Of a stretch of 34,793 nucleotides of DNA, positions 1-7,077 are shown piece after piece. Made by a program: the position numbers and the translations under genes. The notes below the pieces were generated by a model. That model worked only from the letters and a program-made list of their open reading frames with translations. It was not told the origin of the DNA and searched no databases. The stretch is from Oscillospiraceae bacterium (GTDB lineage: Bacteria > Bacillota > Clostridia > Oscillospirales > Oscillospiraceae). The stretch spans positions 1 to 34,793 of the forward strand of contig CACYXE010000020.1 of NCBI GenBank assembly GCA_902778275.1, written 5' to 3'. Every line of letters begins with the position of its first letter. The first letter of the stretch is position 1.

Positions 1-982
1 CGTCGCCGCAGACCTGATCCAGATGCTCGCCGCAGGCCCAGGCGTCGATCACTGCGGAATCCATCCGCTGCAGGCCCTTGACCTTCTCGGCAGCGAGCTC
101 GGAAAGCAGACCTTCCCCGGACGCGCCCTTCAGCATCAGATGTACAAGCTCCCCCAGATAAACCCCGGCGGTCATCTTCTCAAAGGCCTTTTGTCCGGGG
201 TTGTGACTCTCTTCATCCAGCAACTGGTCAAAACGGCCTTTTTTCATGCCGTCATACATACCGGATTCCAGATTGATGATCATGCTGCGTTCACTGTCCG
301 TGTGGAGCTTTCCGATCCGATTGGCCGGCAGCGAACAGCAGGTATTGGTCCCGGTGCCGCTGACCTGGCCCACGAAGCCGTCGTAGGCGTCCCGGTCCAG
401 GACCGAAGATCCGCCCAGCAAAACCGCCACCGTGTCGTTGAGGATCACGACCTTTTTCCCGCCGTGGCCGCGTCTCTCCAGCTCCGCTATCAGAGAAGCG
501 CCCAGGAGCTTTCCTTCACAGCCGGTGACAACGACCTCCTTGTCGATGGCGATCACCCGGCCGTCCATCTCCGGCGTGATCTCCGCCGAATAGGAAAAGC
601 AGAAGCCGATCCGGTCCGTCTTATCGATGATATCCATCAGGCTGTCAGCCGCGAAAGAGACGAACTCCTCCCAGGTCACCGGGCGCTCCACACCGGGCAT
701 CTTCCACTTCCGGACAAATTCCTCCCGGTATGTGCCCTCTTCAAAAGTGACCAGGGCCCGGCGGTAATTGGTACCGCCCGCGTCGATGACGGCTACCGGC
801 TCGTTTTGCGGGATACGTCCATGCCCGCTCAAATAGGTGGGGATCATCTGCAGAGAGCCCCCAAGCCCGGCGAGCCCCCTCTCCATCTCTTCACACATGG
901 CGGCCGCATCCCGGGCAGGGACGATCTGTTCCGGCTCCATTCCGTATTTTTCCAAAAATGCCCTGACTTTTGCAGTGCTCAT
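1..982 (-). CDS. hexokinase-family sugar kinase, C-terminus cut by window edge
   Basis: This probably phosphorylates glucose or a related hexose with ATP at the entry of glycolysis. I translated the minus strand from the ATG at 982; 327 codons are visible and no stop is reached before base 1, so the C-terminus is missing. Seen: the phosphate-binding motif DAGGTNYR begins at residue 67, a connect-type motif LNDTVAVLLGG begins at 181, and the second nucleotide motif SGTGTN sits at 208-213. A substrate-type segment FCFSYS lies between them. These match the actin-fold hexokinase family resembling eukaryotic hexokinases rather than the ROK glucokinases. A GGGAG ribosome binding site lies about 7 bases before the ATG. 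It lies 61 bases downstream of the SPFH gene, separated by a hairpin, so cotranscription is uncertain. Exact sugar specificity cannot be read from the sequence. Confidence 0.82.
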   Translation of the reverse strand, partial: MSTAKVRAFLEKYGMEPEQIVPARDAAAMCEEMERGLAGLGGSLQMIPTYLSGHGRIPQNEPVAVIDAGGTNYRRALVTFEEGTYREEFVRKWKMPGVERPVTWEEFVSFAADSLMDIIDKTDRIGFCFSYSAEITPEMDGRVIAIDKEVVVTGCEGKLLGASLIAELERRGHGGKKVVILNDTVAVLLGGSSVLDRDAYDGFVGQVSGTGTNTCCSLPANRIGKLHTDSERSMIINLESGMYDGMKKGRFDQLLDEESHNPGQKAFEKMTAGVYLGELVHLMLKGASGEGLLSELAAEKVKGLQRMDSAVIDAWACGEHLDQVCGD

Positions 983-1000
983 ACCGTACTCCCGTCAGAA

Positions 1001-1028
1001 ACAGCAGGCGGTGCATGCCGCCTGCTGT
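1001..1028 (-). terminator. perfect hairpin between SPFH gene and hexokinase gene
   Basis: An 11-bp perfect stem (ACAGCAGGCGG with CCGCCTGCTGT) encloses a 6-base loop just after the SPFH stop codon at 1044. On the minus strand the stem is followed by TTCTGA rather than a true T-run, so it may be a weak terminator or an mRNA-stabilising hairpin that lowers hexokinase expression. Confidence 0.5.
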
Positions 1029-1043
1029 ATTCGATTCCTTTGC

Positions 1044-1952
1044 TTATTTTCCTTCCGCGGCAGCGCTCTCGTCTTTGGAGGCCTCCACGATACCGGCGGC
1101 CAGACCGGCAAGCCCCTGGATCTCGCTGGGGATAATGATCTTCGTTGCACGGCCGTTGGCGGCGGAGGCAAAAGACTCCAGCGCCTTGATGCGGATGACC
1201 GCGTCTGTGGGGGCCGCAGCATTGATCAGGCGAATGCCTTCGGCTGTGGCGGTCTGGACCTTCAGGATAGCTTCCGCCTGACCTTCGGCCTCGAGGATCT
1301 GCTGCTGCTTCTTGGCGTCGGCCCGCAGGATGGCGGATTCCTTCTCGCCTTCGGCCTCCAGAATGGCGGCGCGTTTTTCGCCCTCGGCGCGGAGGATGGC
1401 TTCACGGCGTTCACGCTCGGCCTTCATCTGCTTCTCCATGGCGTTCTGGATCTCCTTGGGCGGCAGGATGTTTTTCAGCTCCACGCGGTTGACCTTGATG
1501 CCCCAGGGGTCAGTGGCCTCATCCAGGATGGCCCGCATCTTGGTGTTGATGATGTCACGGCTGGTCAGACACTGGTCCAGTTCCAGATCGCCGATGATGT
1601 TACGCAGCGTGGTTGCGGCCAGATTCTCAATGGCCACCATGGGCTGCTCGATGCCGTAGGTGTACAGCTTAGGATCGGTGATCTGGAAGTAGACCACCGT
1701 GTCGATCTGCATGGTCACGTTATCCTTGGTGATCACGGGCTGGGGCGGGAAGTCCGCCACCTGCTCCTTCAGGGAGACGATCTTGGCGACCCGCTCAAAG
1801 AAGGGCACCTTGATGTGGAAGCCCACACCCCAGGTCTCTTTATAAGCGCCCAGACGCTCGATCACATAAGCCTTGGCCTGCTGCACGATGCGGATGTTCC
1901 GGATCAGGATAAAGGCCACCAGAAGGATCAGAACAATAATGACAATTGACAT
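1044..1952 (-). CDS. SPFH/band-7 (stomatin-like, QmcA-type) membrane protein
   Basis: The protein is a 302-residue membrane-anchored scaffold of the stomatin/prohibitin/flotillin superfamily. One N-terminal transmembrane helix covers roughly residues 2-21. A band-7/SPFH domain follows to about residue 190, with family-typical text such as VIERLGAYKETWGVG and NVTMQIDTVVYFQITDP. The remainder is an Ala/Glu/Lys-rich coiled coil (residues about 180-260, with AILRAEGEKRAAILEAEGEK) that would drive oligomerisation. The start at 1952 has AAAGGAGA upstream. It lies 32 bases after the NfeD-like gene, the classical partner of this family, so the two probably form one complex in the membrane. The function is likely membrane-domain organisation or quality control, inferred from the family. 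Confidence 0.9.
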   Translation of the reverse strand: MSIVIIVLILLVAFILIRNIRIVQQAKAYVIERLGAYKETWGVGFHIKVPFFERVAKIVSLKEQVADFPPQPVITKDNVTMQIDTVVYFQITDPKLYTYGIEQPMVAIENLAATTLRNIIGDLELDQCLTSRDIINTKMRAILDEATDPWGIKVNRVELKNILPPKEIQNAMEKQMKAERERREAILRAEGEKRAAILEAEGEKESAILRADAKKQQQILEAEGQAEAILKVQTATAEGIRLINAAAPTDAVIRIKALESFASAANGRATKIIIPSEIQGLAGLAAGIVEASKDESAAAEGK

Positions 1953-1984
1953 AATGATTCTCCTTTACATTATATTGATTCCTG

Positions 1985-2452
1985 TTATTGATTTTTTTCA
2001 AGCGGGGTCACGATCAGCTTGACGCCCTCGATCCGCAAAACGGATACCACATCGCCTGTGTCTGCTTTCACACCGTCTTCCGCCATGCGGGCGGACCAAA
2101 CCTTCCCTTCCACCGCTACGGCTCCCGTGCCGGCAATGTTATCGATCTTTTCCTTGACGATGCACTCCCTGCCCACGAGCATATCGGCATTGGTGGGTAC
2201 GACCTTGGCGTTGATGTATTTCTTTGCCAAGGGTCTGGTCAGGATCAGTGCGGCGACGGAAACCAGCAGGAACCACAAAACCTGCAGCCAGAGCGGCGCC
2301 CCCAGCAAAGCCGAGATCAGCGCGGCCAGCGCACCCAGCGCAAACCAGATCGAGACCAGGCCCGGTACGATCGCTTCCACGATCAGCAGCACCACCATCG
2401 CGATCAGCCACAGGACAGGCATGTTGACTAAAACACCGTCTATATAGGTCAT
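1985..2452 (-). CDS. NfeD-like membrane protein
   Basis: This 155-residue protein has two to three hydrophobic helices in the first ~75 residues (VLWLIAMVVLLIVEAIVPG; LQVLWFLLVSVAALILT). A C-terminal soluble segment fits the OB-fold NfeD domain, with LVGRECIVKEKI and AVEGKVWSARM near its start. I chose ATG 2452 because AGGAAGGAG lies about 6 bases upstream; an in-frame start at 2506 lies upstream of the predicted promoter -10 and is therefore unlikely. NfeD proteins are usually encoded next to SPFH proteins and interact with them, as here. No protease domain is present, so this is the short NfeD form. Confidence 0.88.
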   Translation of the reverse strand: MTYIDGVLVNMPVLWLIAMVVLLIVEAIVPGLVSIWFALGALAALISALLGAPLWLQVLWFLLVSVAALILTRPLAKKYINAKVVPTNADMLVGRECIVKEKIDNIAGTGAVAVEGKVWSARMAEDGVKADTGDVVSVLRIEGVKLIVTPLEKNQ

Positions 2453-2488
2453 GTGGATCTCCTTCCTTTCATAGCTTTTCCAAAGTTT

Positions 2489-2517
2489 ATTATATAATAA
2501 TGACAATTATTTCGCAA
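2489..2517 (-). promoter_or_regulatory. SigA-type promoter for the NfeD/SPFH operon
   Basis: On the minus strand, -35 TTGCGA (2517-2512), a 17-base spacer and a perfect -10 TATAAT (2494-2489). The start of transcription would fall near 2482, giving a leader of about 30 bases before ATG 2452. Confidence 0.75.
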
Positions 2518-2565
2518 GGGCTTTTGTCCGAAAATAAAAAGCGTAATATTTTCACACTTTAGCTC

Positions 2566-2594
2566 TTTACATTTTTGAATTGCTGATGTAACAT
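2566..2594 (+). promoter_or_regulatory. SigA-type promoter for yerC-methyltransferase-hslO
   Basis: -35 TTTACA (2566-2571), 17-base spacer, -10 TAACAT (2589-2594). It is the only good promoter pair in the gap before the YerC gene and is divergent from the NfeD promoter, with about 50 bases between the two -35 boxes. Confidence 0.6.
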
Positions 2595-2632
2595 AAGCTT
2601 GTACTGAAAACCACTGTATTCAGGAGGGCGGC

Positions 2633-2929
2633 ATGAACAAGCTTCCTAAAAAACCACGCAACGAGACCATGTACAGGGCGATCCTTTCGCTGGAGACGCT
2701 TGATGAGTGCATGAAGTTTTTCGATGATCTGTGTACTGTTACCGAGCTCATGGCCATGGAGCAGCGCTATCAGGTGGCCTCCTGCCTTGACGACGGTATG
2801 ATCTACAACGATATCCTGGCGGAGACCGGCGCCTCCAGCGCCACCATCAGCCGGGTCAACCGCTCCCTGCAGTATGGCCGCGGCGGCTATGAGATCGTCT
2901 TCTCCCGGATCAAGGAGAAAAAGGAATGA
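2633..2929 (+). CDS. YerC/YecD family TrpR-like DNA-binding protein
   Basis: A 98-residue helical protein of the TrpR-like superfamily (YerC/YecD). The text ETLDECMKFFDDLCTVTEL followed by MEQRYQVASCL is characteristic. The recognition helix region is DILAETGASSATISRVNRSL (residues about 63-82), a helix-turn-helix. The ATG at 2633 has AGGAGG 6 bases upstream. It overlaps the next gene by four bases (ATGA), so translation is coupled. The family is a presumed transcription regulator with unknown ligand and targets. Unlike TrpR there is no reason to assume tryptophan binding. Confidence 0.9.
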   Translation: MNKLPKKPRNETMYRAILSLETLDECMKFFDDLCTVTELMAMEQRYQVASCLDDGMIYNDILAETGASSATISRVNRSLQYGRGGYEIVFSRIKEKKE

Positions 2930-3666
2930 GCAGCTATGAAGCGCTGGCTTCCTGGTACGATCAACTGACGGGCGATGTGCCCTATGAACAATTTGCAGAT
3001 TTTTACGAGGCGGAGTTCGCGCGCTGCGGCGGTGAATTCCGTCTTCTTCTGGATCTGTGCTGCGGTACCGGGACGCTGACGGCGGAGATGACCCGGCGCG
3101 GCTATGAGCTGATCGGGGTGGACGCCTCTGTGGACATGCTCATGCAGGCGCGGGACAAGTGTGCCGCATTGGAGCCGCCCCCCTTGTTTCTCTGCCAGCA
3201 GGCGGCTGAGCTGGACCTCTACGGCACCGTGGACGCGGCCTACTGCTCCCTGGACGGGATGAACTATATCCCGCCGGAGGATCTGCCGGAGGTCTTTCAC
3301 CGGCTCCATCTCTTTGTCCGTCCCGGCGGCCTCGTAGTATTTGACGTACGTTTGCCGGAATGGTTCCGTTCTCTGGACGGAGAGATTTTCGTGGATGAGC
3401 GTCCGGATCTGCTTTGCCTTTGGCGGGCGGAGTACGATGAGACCCTTGGCGCCGTTCGCTATGGGATGGATCTCTTCGAGCGGCAGGGGCGGCTCTGGCG
3501 GCGCAGCGGTGAGGAACACGTGGAGTATGCCCATGAACCGGCTTTCCTGAAAGAGCTTCTGGAGGGGCAGGGCTTCGGCCGGGTGCGTCTGCAATCCCGC
3601 TGCCCACAGGGCGACACGGGCCGCTTGTTTATCATTGCCGTAAGGATGGAGGATCAAAATGGATAA
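2926..3666 (+). CDS. class I SAM-dependent methyltransferase, substrate unknown
   Basis: A 246-residue Rossmann-fold methyltransferase. Motif I is LLLDLCCGTGTLTAEM (residues about 39-54); the acidic motif II GVDASVDML follows at about 65-73, and a motif IV-like stretch YCSLDGMNYI is near residue 106. The later strand GGLVVFDVRLPEWF fits post-motif text. It starts inside the yerC stop (ATGA overlap) and its end overlaps the Hsp33 gene by 8 bases, so all three are translationally coupled. The text resembles the broad group of small-molecule methyltransferases found next to yerC or hslO in Clostridia. The substrate cannot be deduced. Confidence 0.85.
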   Translation: MSSYEALASWYDQLTGDVPYEQFADFYEAEFARCGGEFRLLLDLCCGTGTLTAEMTRRGYELIGVDASVDMLMQARDKCAALEPPPLFLCQQAAELDLYGTVDAAYCSLDGMNYIPPEDLPEVFHRLHLFVRPGGLVVFDVRLPEWFRSLDGEIFVDERPDLLCLWRAEYDETLGAVRYGMDLFERQGRLWRRSGEEHVEYAHEPAFLKELLEGQGFGRVRLQSRCPQGDTGRLFIIAVRMEDQNG

Positions 3667-4549
3667 GATCATTCGCGCCACCGCGGGCGATGGCAATATC
3701 AAAATGGCCGTCATCACTGCCAGGGATACCGTGCAGCGCGCCCGGGAGATCCACGGCTGCTCCCCCACCGCGGCCGCGGCCCTGGGCCGTACGCTCTGCG
3801 GCGCTTCCCTTTTGGGGGAAAGCATGAAAGAGGAAAACGCCACGCTGACAATCCGCATCAACGGCGGCGGGCCCATCGGCAGCGTCGTGGCTGTCTCCGA
3901 TTCCTCCGGCTACGTGCGCGGATATGTGGAAAACCCCGGCGTACAGCTGCCGCTGCGGAGCGACGGGAAGCTGGATGTGGGCGGTGCTGTTGGCCGTGAC
4001 GGTATGCTTACCGTCAGCCGGGACCTGGGGCTGCGGGAGCCCTATATCGGGTCCACGGAGTTGGTCAGCGGGGAGATCGCCGAGGACCTGACCGCCTACC
4101 TGCTGGAGAGTGAGCAGGTGCCCTCCGCCTGCGCCCTGGGCGTGCTGGTGGATACCGACCGTTCCATCAAAGCTGCCGGCGGCTTCATTGTGCAGCTGAT
4201 GCCCGGTGCTCCGGAGGAAATGATCGACCGGCTGGAGGAAAACATTTTTCTGATGGACCAGCTGACCACCGTCCTCAGCGAGGACGGGACCGACGCGCTG
4301 TTTCAGCAGGTCCTCAAGGGCTTTGATTATCATCTTGTAGGCGAAGCGGAAGTGGGCTACCGCTGCTGCTGCAGCCGCCAGCGGGTGGAGGAGGCGCTCA
4401 GCTGCATCGACGATCGGGAACTGCTGGAAATGATCGGCGAGGCCAAGCCCATCCAGGTCAACTGTCAGTTCTGCGACGCGGACTACCGCTTCACACCGGA
4501 GGATCTGAAAGCCCTCTTGGAGCGCAAGCGGAACTTGGAAAAAAATTAA
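3659..4549 (+). CDS. hslO: Hsp33 redox-regulated chaperone
   Basis: Hsp33 is a cytosolic holdase activated by oxidation. The 296-residue length is typical. The N-terminal half carries family text (LGRTLCGASLLGESMK, LTIRINGGGPIG). The C-terminal redox switch is present: Cys236 and Cys238 (CxC, inside CCCS) and Cys269 and Cys272 (CQFC), the CxC-x30-CxxC zinc tetrad whose oxidation releases zinc and unfolds the linker. An additional Cys237 lies between the first pair, and a further Cys lies in the linker. The ATG at 3659 has GGAGG upstream and overlaps the methyltransferase gene by 8 bases. No terminator separates it from the tRNA cluster. Confidence 0.95.
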   Translation: MDKIIRATAGDGNIKMAVITARDTVQRAREIHGCSPTAAAALGRTLCGASLLGESMKEENATLTIRINGGGPIGSVVAVSDSSGYVRGYVENPGVQLPLRSDGKLDVGGAVGRDGMLTVSRDLGLREPYIGSTELVSGEIAEDLTAYLLESEQVPSACALGVLVDTDRSIKAAGGFIVQLMPGAPEEMIDRLEENIFLMDQLTTVLSEDGTDALFQQVLKGFDYHLVGEAEVGYRCCCSRQRVEEALSCIDDRELLEMIGEAKPIQVNCQFCDADYRFTPEDLKALLERKRNLEKN

Positions 4550-4558
4550 AAATGCTTA

Positions 4559-4587
4559 TTGACAATTTCGGAATAATTTAGTATTAT
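4559..4587 (+). promoter_or_regulatory. strong SigA promoter for the tRNA cluster
   Basis: Consensus -35 TTGACA (4559-4564), 17-base spacer, -10 TATTAT (4582-4587). Transcription would begin near 4594, about 10 bases before tRNA-Val. Confidence 0.85.
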
Positions 4588-4603
4588 TACAAAGCTGTCA
4601 TGC

Positions 4604-4680
4604 GGGAGCATAGCTCAGCTGGTTAGAGCACCTGCCTTACAAGCAGGGGGTCACTGGTTCGAGTCCAGTTGTTCCCACCA
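4604..4680 (+). tRNA. tRNA-Val (anticodon TAC)
   Basis: Cloverleaf seen by eye: acceptor GGGAGCA pairs with TGTTCCC (one G-U), anticodon stem CCTGC/GCAGG with loop CTTACAA (anticodon TAC), T arm ACTGG-TTCGAGT-CCAGT. The 3' CCA is encoded. It reads GTA and, by wobble, other Val codons. Confidence 0.96.
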
Positions 4681-4692
4681 TTCAGTTTATAC

Positions 4693-4768
<76 letters not shown>

Positions 4769-4784
4769 CCCCGCTTCTGCGGGG
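4769..4784 (+). other. short GC hairpin between tRNA-Phe and tRNA-Gly
   Basis: CCCCGC-TTCT-GCGGGG immediately follows the tRNA-Phe CCA and is followed by TATTTG. It may be a partial terminator or a processing signal separating the tRNAs. Confidence 0.55.
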
Positions 4785-4789
4785 TATTT

Positions 4790-4865
4790 GCGGGCATAGC
4801 TCATCCGGTAGAGCGCCACCTTGCCAAGGTGGAGGTAGCGAGTTCGAGCCTCGTTGCCCGCTCCA
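4790..4865 (+). tRNA. tRNA-Gly (anticodon GCC)
   Basis: Acceptor GCGGGCA pairs with TGCCCGC, anticodon stem CCACC/GGTGG with loop TTGCCAA (anticodon GCC), 3' CCA encoded, 76 bases. Confidence 0.96.
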
Positions 4866-4869
4866 AAAA

Positions 4870-4899
4870 AATATTTGCGGGCAAAAGCCCGCAAATATT
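4870..4899 (+). other. 13-bp perfect hairpin between tRNA-Gly and tRNA-Cys
   Basis: AATATTTGCGGGC and its exact complement enclose an AAAA loop. The left arm shares the 12-mer TATTTGCGGGCA with the leader and first bases of tRNA-Gly (4785-4796). No T-run follows on the plus strand; on the minus strand the hairpin would be followed by seven T, so it would terminate opposing transcripts better than the tRNA transcript. Confidence 0.6.
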
Positions 4900-4903
4900 A
4901 TAT

Positions 4904-4978
4904 GGCGCCATAGCCAAGTGGTAAGGCAGCGGACTGCAAATCCGCGATTCCCCGGTTCAAGTCCGGGTGGCGCCTCCA
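4904..4978 (+). tRNA. tRNA-Cys (anticodon GCA)
   Basis: Acceptor GGCGCCA pairs with TGGCGCC, anticodon stem GCGGA/TCCGC with loop CTGCAAA (anticodon GCA), 3' CCA encoded, 75 bases. Confidence 0.96.
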
Positions 4979-4982
4979 AAAA

Positions 4983-5005
4983 GACACGCTCAGCGTGTCT
5001 TTTTT
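4983..5005 (+). terminator. rho-independent terminator of the tRNA cluster
   Basis: GACACGC-TCA-GCGTGTC stem-loop followed by TTTTTT and preceded by five A, directly after tRNA-Cys. Confidence 0.9.
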
Positions 5006-5039
5006 AGGATATACGCCCTGTATCGTTTGAGGTATCTCT

Positions 5040-5942
5040 ATGAACAAACAATCCAAAGCATTCGGCCCCGGGCTCATCATCCTGGCAGGTATTTTCTGGG
5101 GCAGCATGGGACTCTTCGTCCGTACCCTGCGCCGGTACGGCTTCAGCTCCATCCAGATCACTTCCGTGCGTCTGACCTTCGCTGCGGTCTTTTTTGTTCT
5201 GCTTGTGCTGTGGAAGGACCCAAAGGGCTTCCGCATTCGTTTGAAAGACATTCCCCTGTTTTTGGGGCTGGGGATCGTCAGTGTCCTCTTTTTTACCGTC
5301 TGTTATTTTACGGCCATCGATATGATGCCGCTGTCCACAGCGGCCATCCTGCTTTATACCTCCCCCATTTGGGTCATGCTCCTGTCCATTCTGGTGTTCA
5401 GGGAAAAGCTCAGCGGGCGGAAGCTGCTGGCTCTGATCCTGGCCTTCGGCGGCTGTGTGTTCGTCTCTGGCATTTCCGGCGGCGGTTTGAGCGCGGAGGG
5501 GCTTTTGGTCGGCCTCGGCGCCGGACTTGGATACGGACTATACAGTATTCTGGGCACGATCGCCCTGCGGCGGCACTCCCCGTTCACCGTCACGGCCTAT
5601 ACCTTTCTCATTGCCGCTGTGGGTTCCTGGTTCATCAGCCACCCCATGGACATCCTGTCCAGGCTCAGCGCTGCGCCGTCACCCGTCGGGCTGTTCTTTT
5701 TCTTCATTCTGACAGCGCTGGTCACTGCGGTAGTGCCTTTCCTCTCCTACACCTTGGGTCTGCAGACGGTAGAGGCCAGCAAGGCCGCCATCCTTGCCAC
5801 CATAGAGCCGCTGGTAGCCACCGTGCTGGGGATCCTGGCCTTCAACGAAGCGCTTACTCTGAGCGCTTTTCTGGGGATCCTGCTGATCCTGAGCGCTGTC
5901 GTGATCCTCAATCTCCCCGGCCGAAAGGGAGATCAAACATAA
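5040..5942 (+). CDS. EamA/DMT-superfamily transporter
   Basis: A 300-residue integral membrane protein with about ten hydrophobic segments arranged as two EamA repeats. The first repeat opens with LIILAGIFWGSMGLFVRTL, and the second at about residue 152 with LLVGLGAGLGYGLYSILG. The segment SKAAILATIEPLVATVLGIL near residue 246 is the conserved end of EamA repeats. It is likely a metabolite or amino-acid exporter of the drug/metabolite superfamily; the substrate cannot be inferred. GAGG lies before the ATG at 5040. It follows the tRNA terminator by 35 bases with no clear promoter, so expression may depend on read-through. Its own terminator follows. Confidence 0.9.
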   Translation: MNKQSKAFGPGLIILAGIFWGSMGLFVRTLRRYGFSSIQITSVRLTFAAVFFVLLVLWKDPKGFRIRLKDIPLFLGLGIVSVLFFTVCYFTAIDMMPLSTAAILLYTSPIWVMLLSILVFREKLSGRKLLALILAFGGCVFVSGISGGGLSAEGLLVGLGAGLGYGLYSILGTIALRRHSPFTVTAYTFLIAAVGSWFISHPMDILSRLSAAPSPVGLFFFFILTALVTAVVPFLSYTLGLQTVEASKAAILATIEPLVATVLGILAFNEALTLSAFLGILLILSAVVILNLPGRKGDQT

Positions 5943-5948
5943 GGGACA

Positions 5949-5979
5949 ATGCCCGCGGCTTCCGCCTCGGGCATATTTT
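5949..5979 (+). terminator. terminator after the EamA gene
   Basis: Stem ATGCCCG with CGGGCAT, extended by GGC/GCC around a TTCC loop after one mismatch, followed by ATTTTGG. It lies 6 bases after the stop codon. Confidence 0.75.
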
Positions 5980-6001
5980 GGCAATGCGCGTTTATGGAAA
6001 A

Positions 6002-6045
6002 TTAAGATTTACTCTCTTTTCTTTTGCCATTGGGTGCTGTATAAT
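6002..6045 (+). promoter_or_regulatory. promoter region of the sortase gene with TTAAGA box
   Basis: A perfect -10 TATAAT lies at 6040-6045. The expected -35 position (6017-6022) reads TTTTCT and is poor, suggesting activator dependence. A TTAAGA box at 6002-6007 begins 38 bases upstream of the -10, the same offset as in the promoter of the surface-protein gene. Confidence 0.5.
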
Positions 6046-6069
6046 ACCCGCCGAGGAAGGAGGATGCAA

Positions 6070-6861
6070 ATGCGTAGATCTATCCGAATACTGCTTATAA
6101 TTTTGTGCATCATCTTTACCGGTATACTCGCTTACAGCGGCTACCAGCTATACGATATCATGCATACCTATAAAGTCTCTGAGACCATGTATAACAATCT
6201 CAGCGGTCAATACGTCTCCGACGCCGCCCCTGCCCCGTCTGCCGATCCCGTTTCCCCTGCCGCTCAGGAAGATTCTCAGGTCCAGCTTGAACGCTCCCCC
6301 ATCCAGGTAAATTTCGATTTGCTGCTGGAGGAGAACAGCGAGGTGGTCGGCTGGATCTATGGGCCGGGTACCGTGATCAACTACCCGGTCGCCCAGGGGC
6401 AGGACAACGAACACTATCTGTATAATTTCATTGACGGTACCTATACCGGCACCGGCACGCCCTTTGTGGACTGTTTTTGCGAAAAAGACTTTGCCGGACA
6501 AAACACTGTTATCTATGGACACCATATGAACGACGGCTCCATGTTTGCCTCTCTGAGCAATTACCGTACCGAGGGCTACTACGAGGAGCACCCTGTTCTC
6601 TATCTGAATACCCCCACGCAAAACTACAAGATCGAGGTCTTTGCCGGATATGTGACCGATGCGGAGTCCGATTCCTATATCCTGGGATTTTCGGACGAGG
6701 GAGATTACCTTCGCTATCTGGCCGCCATGAAGGCCCAGTCGGACTTTGATTCGCCGGTGGAGCTCAGCAGCAGTGACCGGATCGTCACCTTGTCCACCTG
6801 TTCCTATGAATACTTTGACGCCCGCTATGTGGTGCAGGGCAAGCTGGTCCCCATCGGGTGA
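6070..6861 (+). CDS. srtB: class B sortase
   Basis: This transpeptidase cleaves a sorting signal between Thr and Gly/Asn and attaches the protein to peptidoglycan. It is 263 residues from ATG 6070, which has AAGGAGG 6 bases upstream. An in-frame GTG at 6034 and an ATG at 6064 are less likely because they lie at or inside the promoter or Shine-Dalgarno sequence. An N-terminal signal anchor covers residues about 5-25 (IRILLIILCIIFTGILAYSG). Catalytic residues are visible: His151 in IYGHHMNDGSMF, Cys244 in TLSTC, and Arg252 in FDARYVV. The text VVGWIYGPGTVINYPVAQG is typical of class B. The gene 216 bases downstream encodes a wall-anchored protein with a QPKTG signal, its likely substrate. A terminator separates them, so the two have separate promoters. 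Confidence 0.93.
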   Translation: MRRSIRILLIILCIIFTGILAYSGYQLYDIMHTYKVSETMYNNLSGQYVSDAAPAPSADPVSPAAQEDSQVQLERSPIQVNFDLLLEENSEVVGWIYGPGTVINYPVAQGQDNEHYLYNFIDGTYTGTGTPFVDCFCEKDFAGQNTVIYGHHMNDGSMFASLSNYRTEGYYEEHPVLYLNTPTQNYKIEVFAGYVTDAESDSYILGFSDEGDYLRYLAAMKAQSDFDSPVELSSSDRIVTLSTCSYEYFDARYVVQGKLVPIG

Positions 6862-6896
6862 CTGTGTCAAGCCGGAAAACGTTTTCAAAACCGTAT

Positions 6897-6939
6897 AAAA
6901 GCCGCAAACACCTGTTATTTCGGGCGCTTGCGGCTTTTC
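6897..6939 (+). terminator. terminator after srtB
   Basis: Inverted repeat AAAAGCCGCAA (6897-6907) with TTGCGGCTTTT (6928-6938) around a 20-base loop, ending in a short T-run. Confidence 0.7.
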
Positions 6940-6949
6940 TGATTTCAAA

Positions 6950-6994
6950 CTTAAGAAAGCTTAAGATGACATACCGGGCAAAGCGGAGTATAGT
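6950..6994 (+). promoter_or_regulatory. promoter and candidate operator of the surface-protein gene
   Basis: -35 ATGACA (6966-6971), 17-base spacer, -10 TATAGT (6989-6994). Directly upstream are two CTTAAG hexamers (6950-6955 and 6960-6965), giving TTAAGA twice with a 10-base period. This layout resembles operators of OmpR/PhoB-type response regulators, which is inference. The leader to ATG 7078 is about 77 bases. Confidence 0.65.
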
Positions 6995-7077
6995 ATAGGC
7001 AGACAGAAGGGCGGCTTGTCCGCTTCCGGCAGCTGCCCACAGCAAAAGACGCGATATTCAATTTGAGGTGAAACCAA

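Noticed and set aside
6034-6069. GTG start of the sortase 12 codons upstream
   Set aside because: It lies before the -10 box and before the strong AAGGAGG site that serves ATG 6070.
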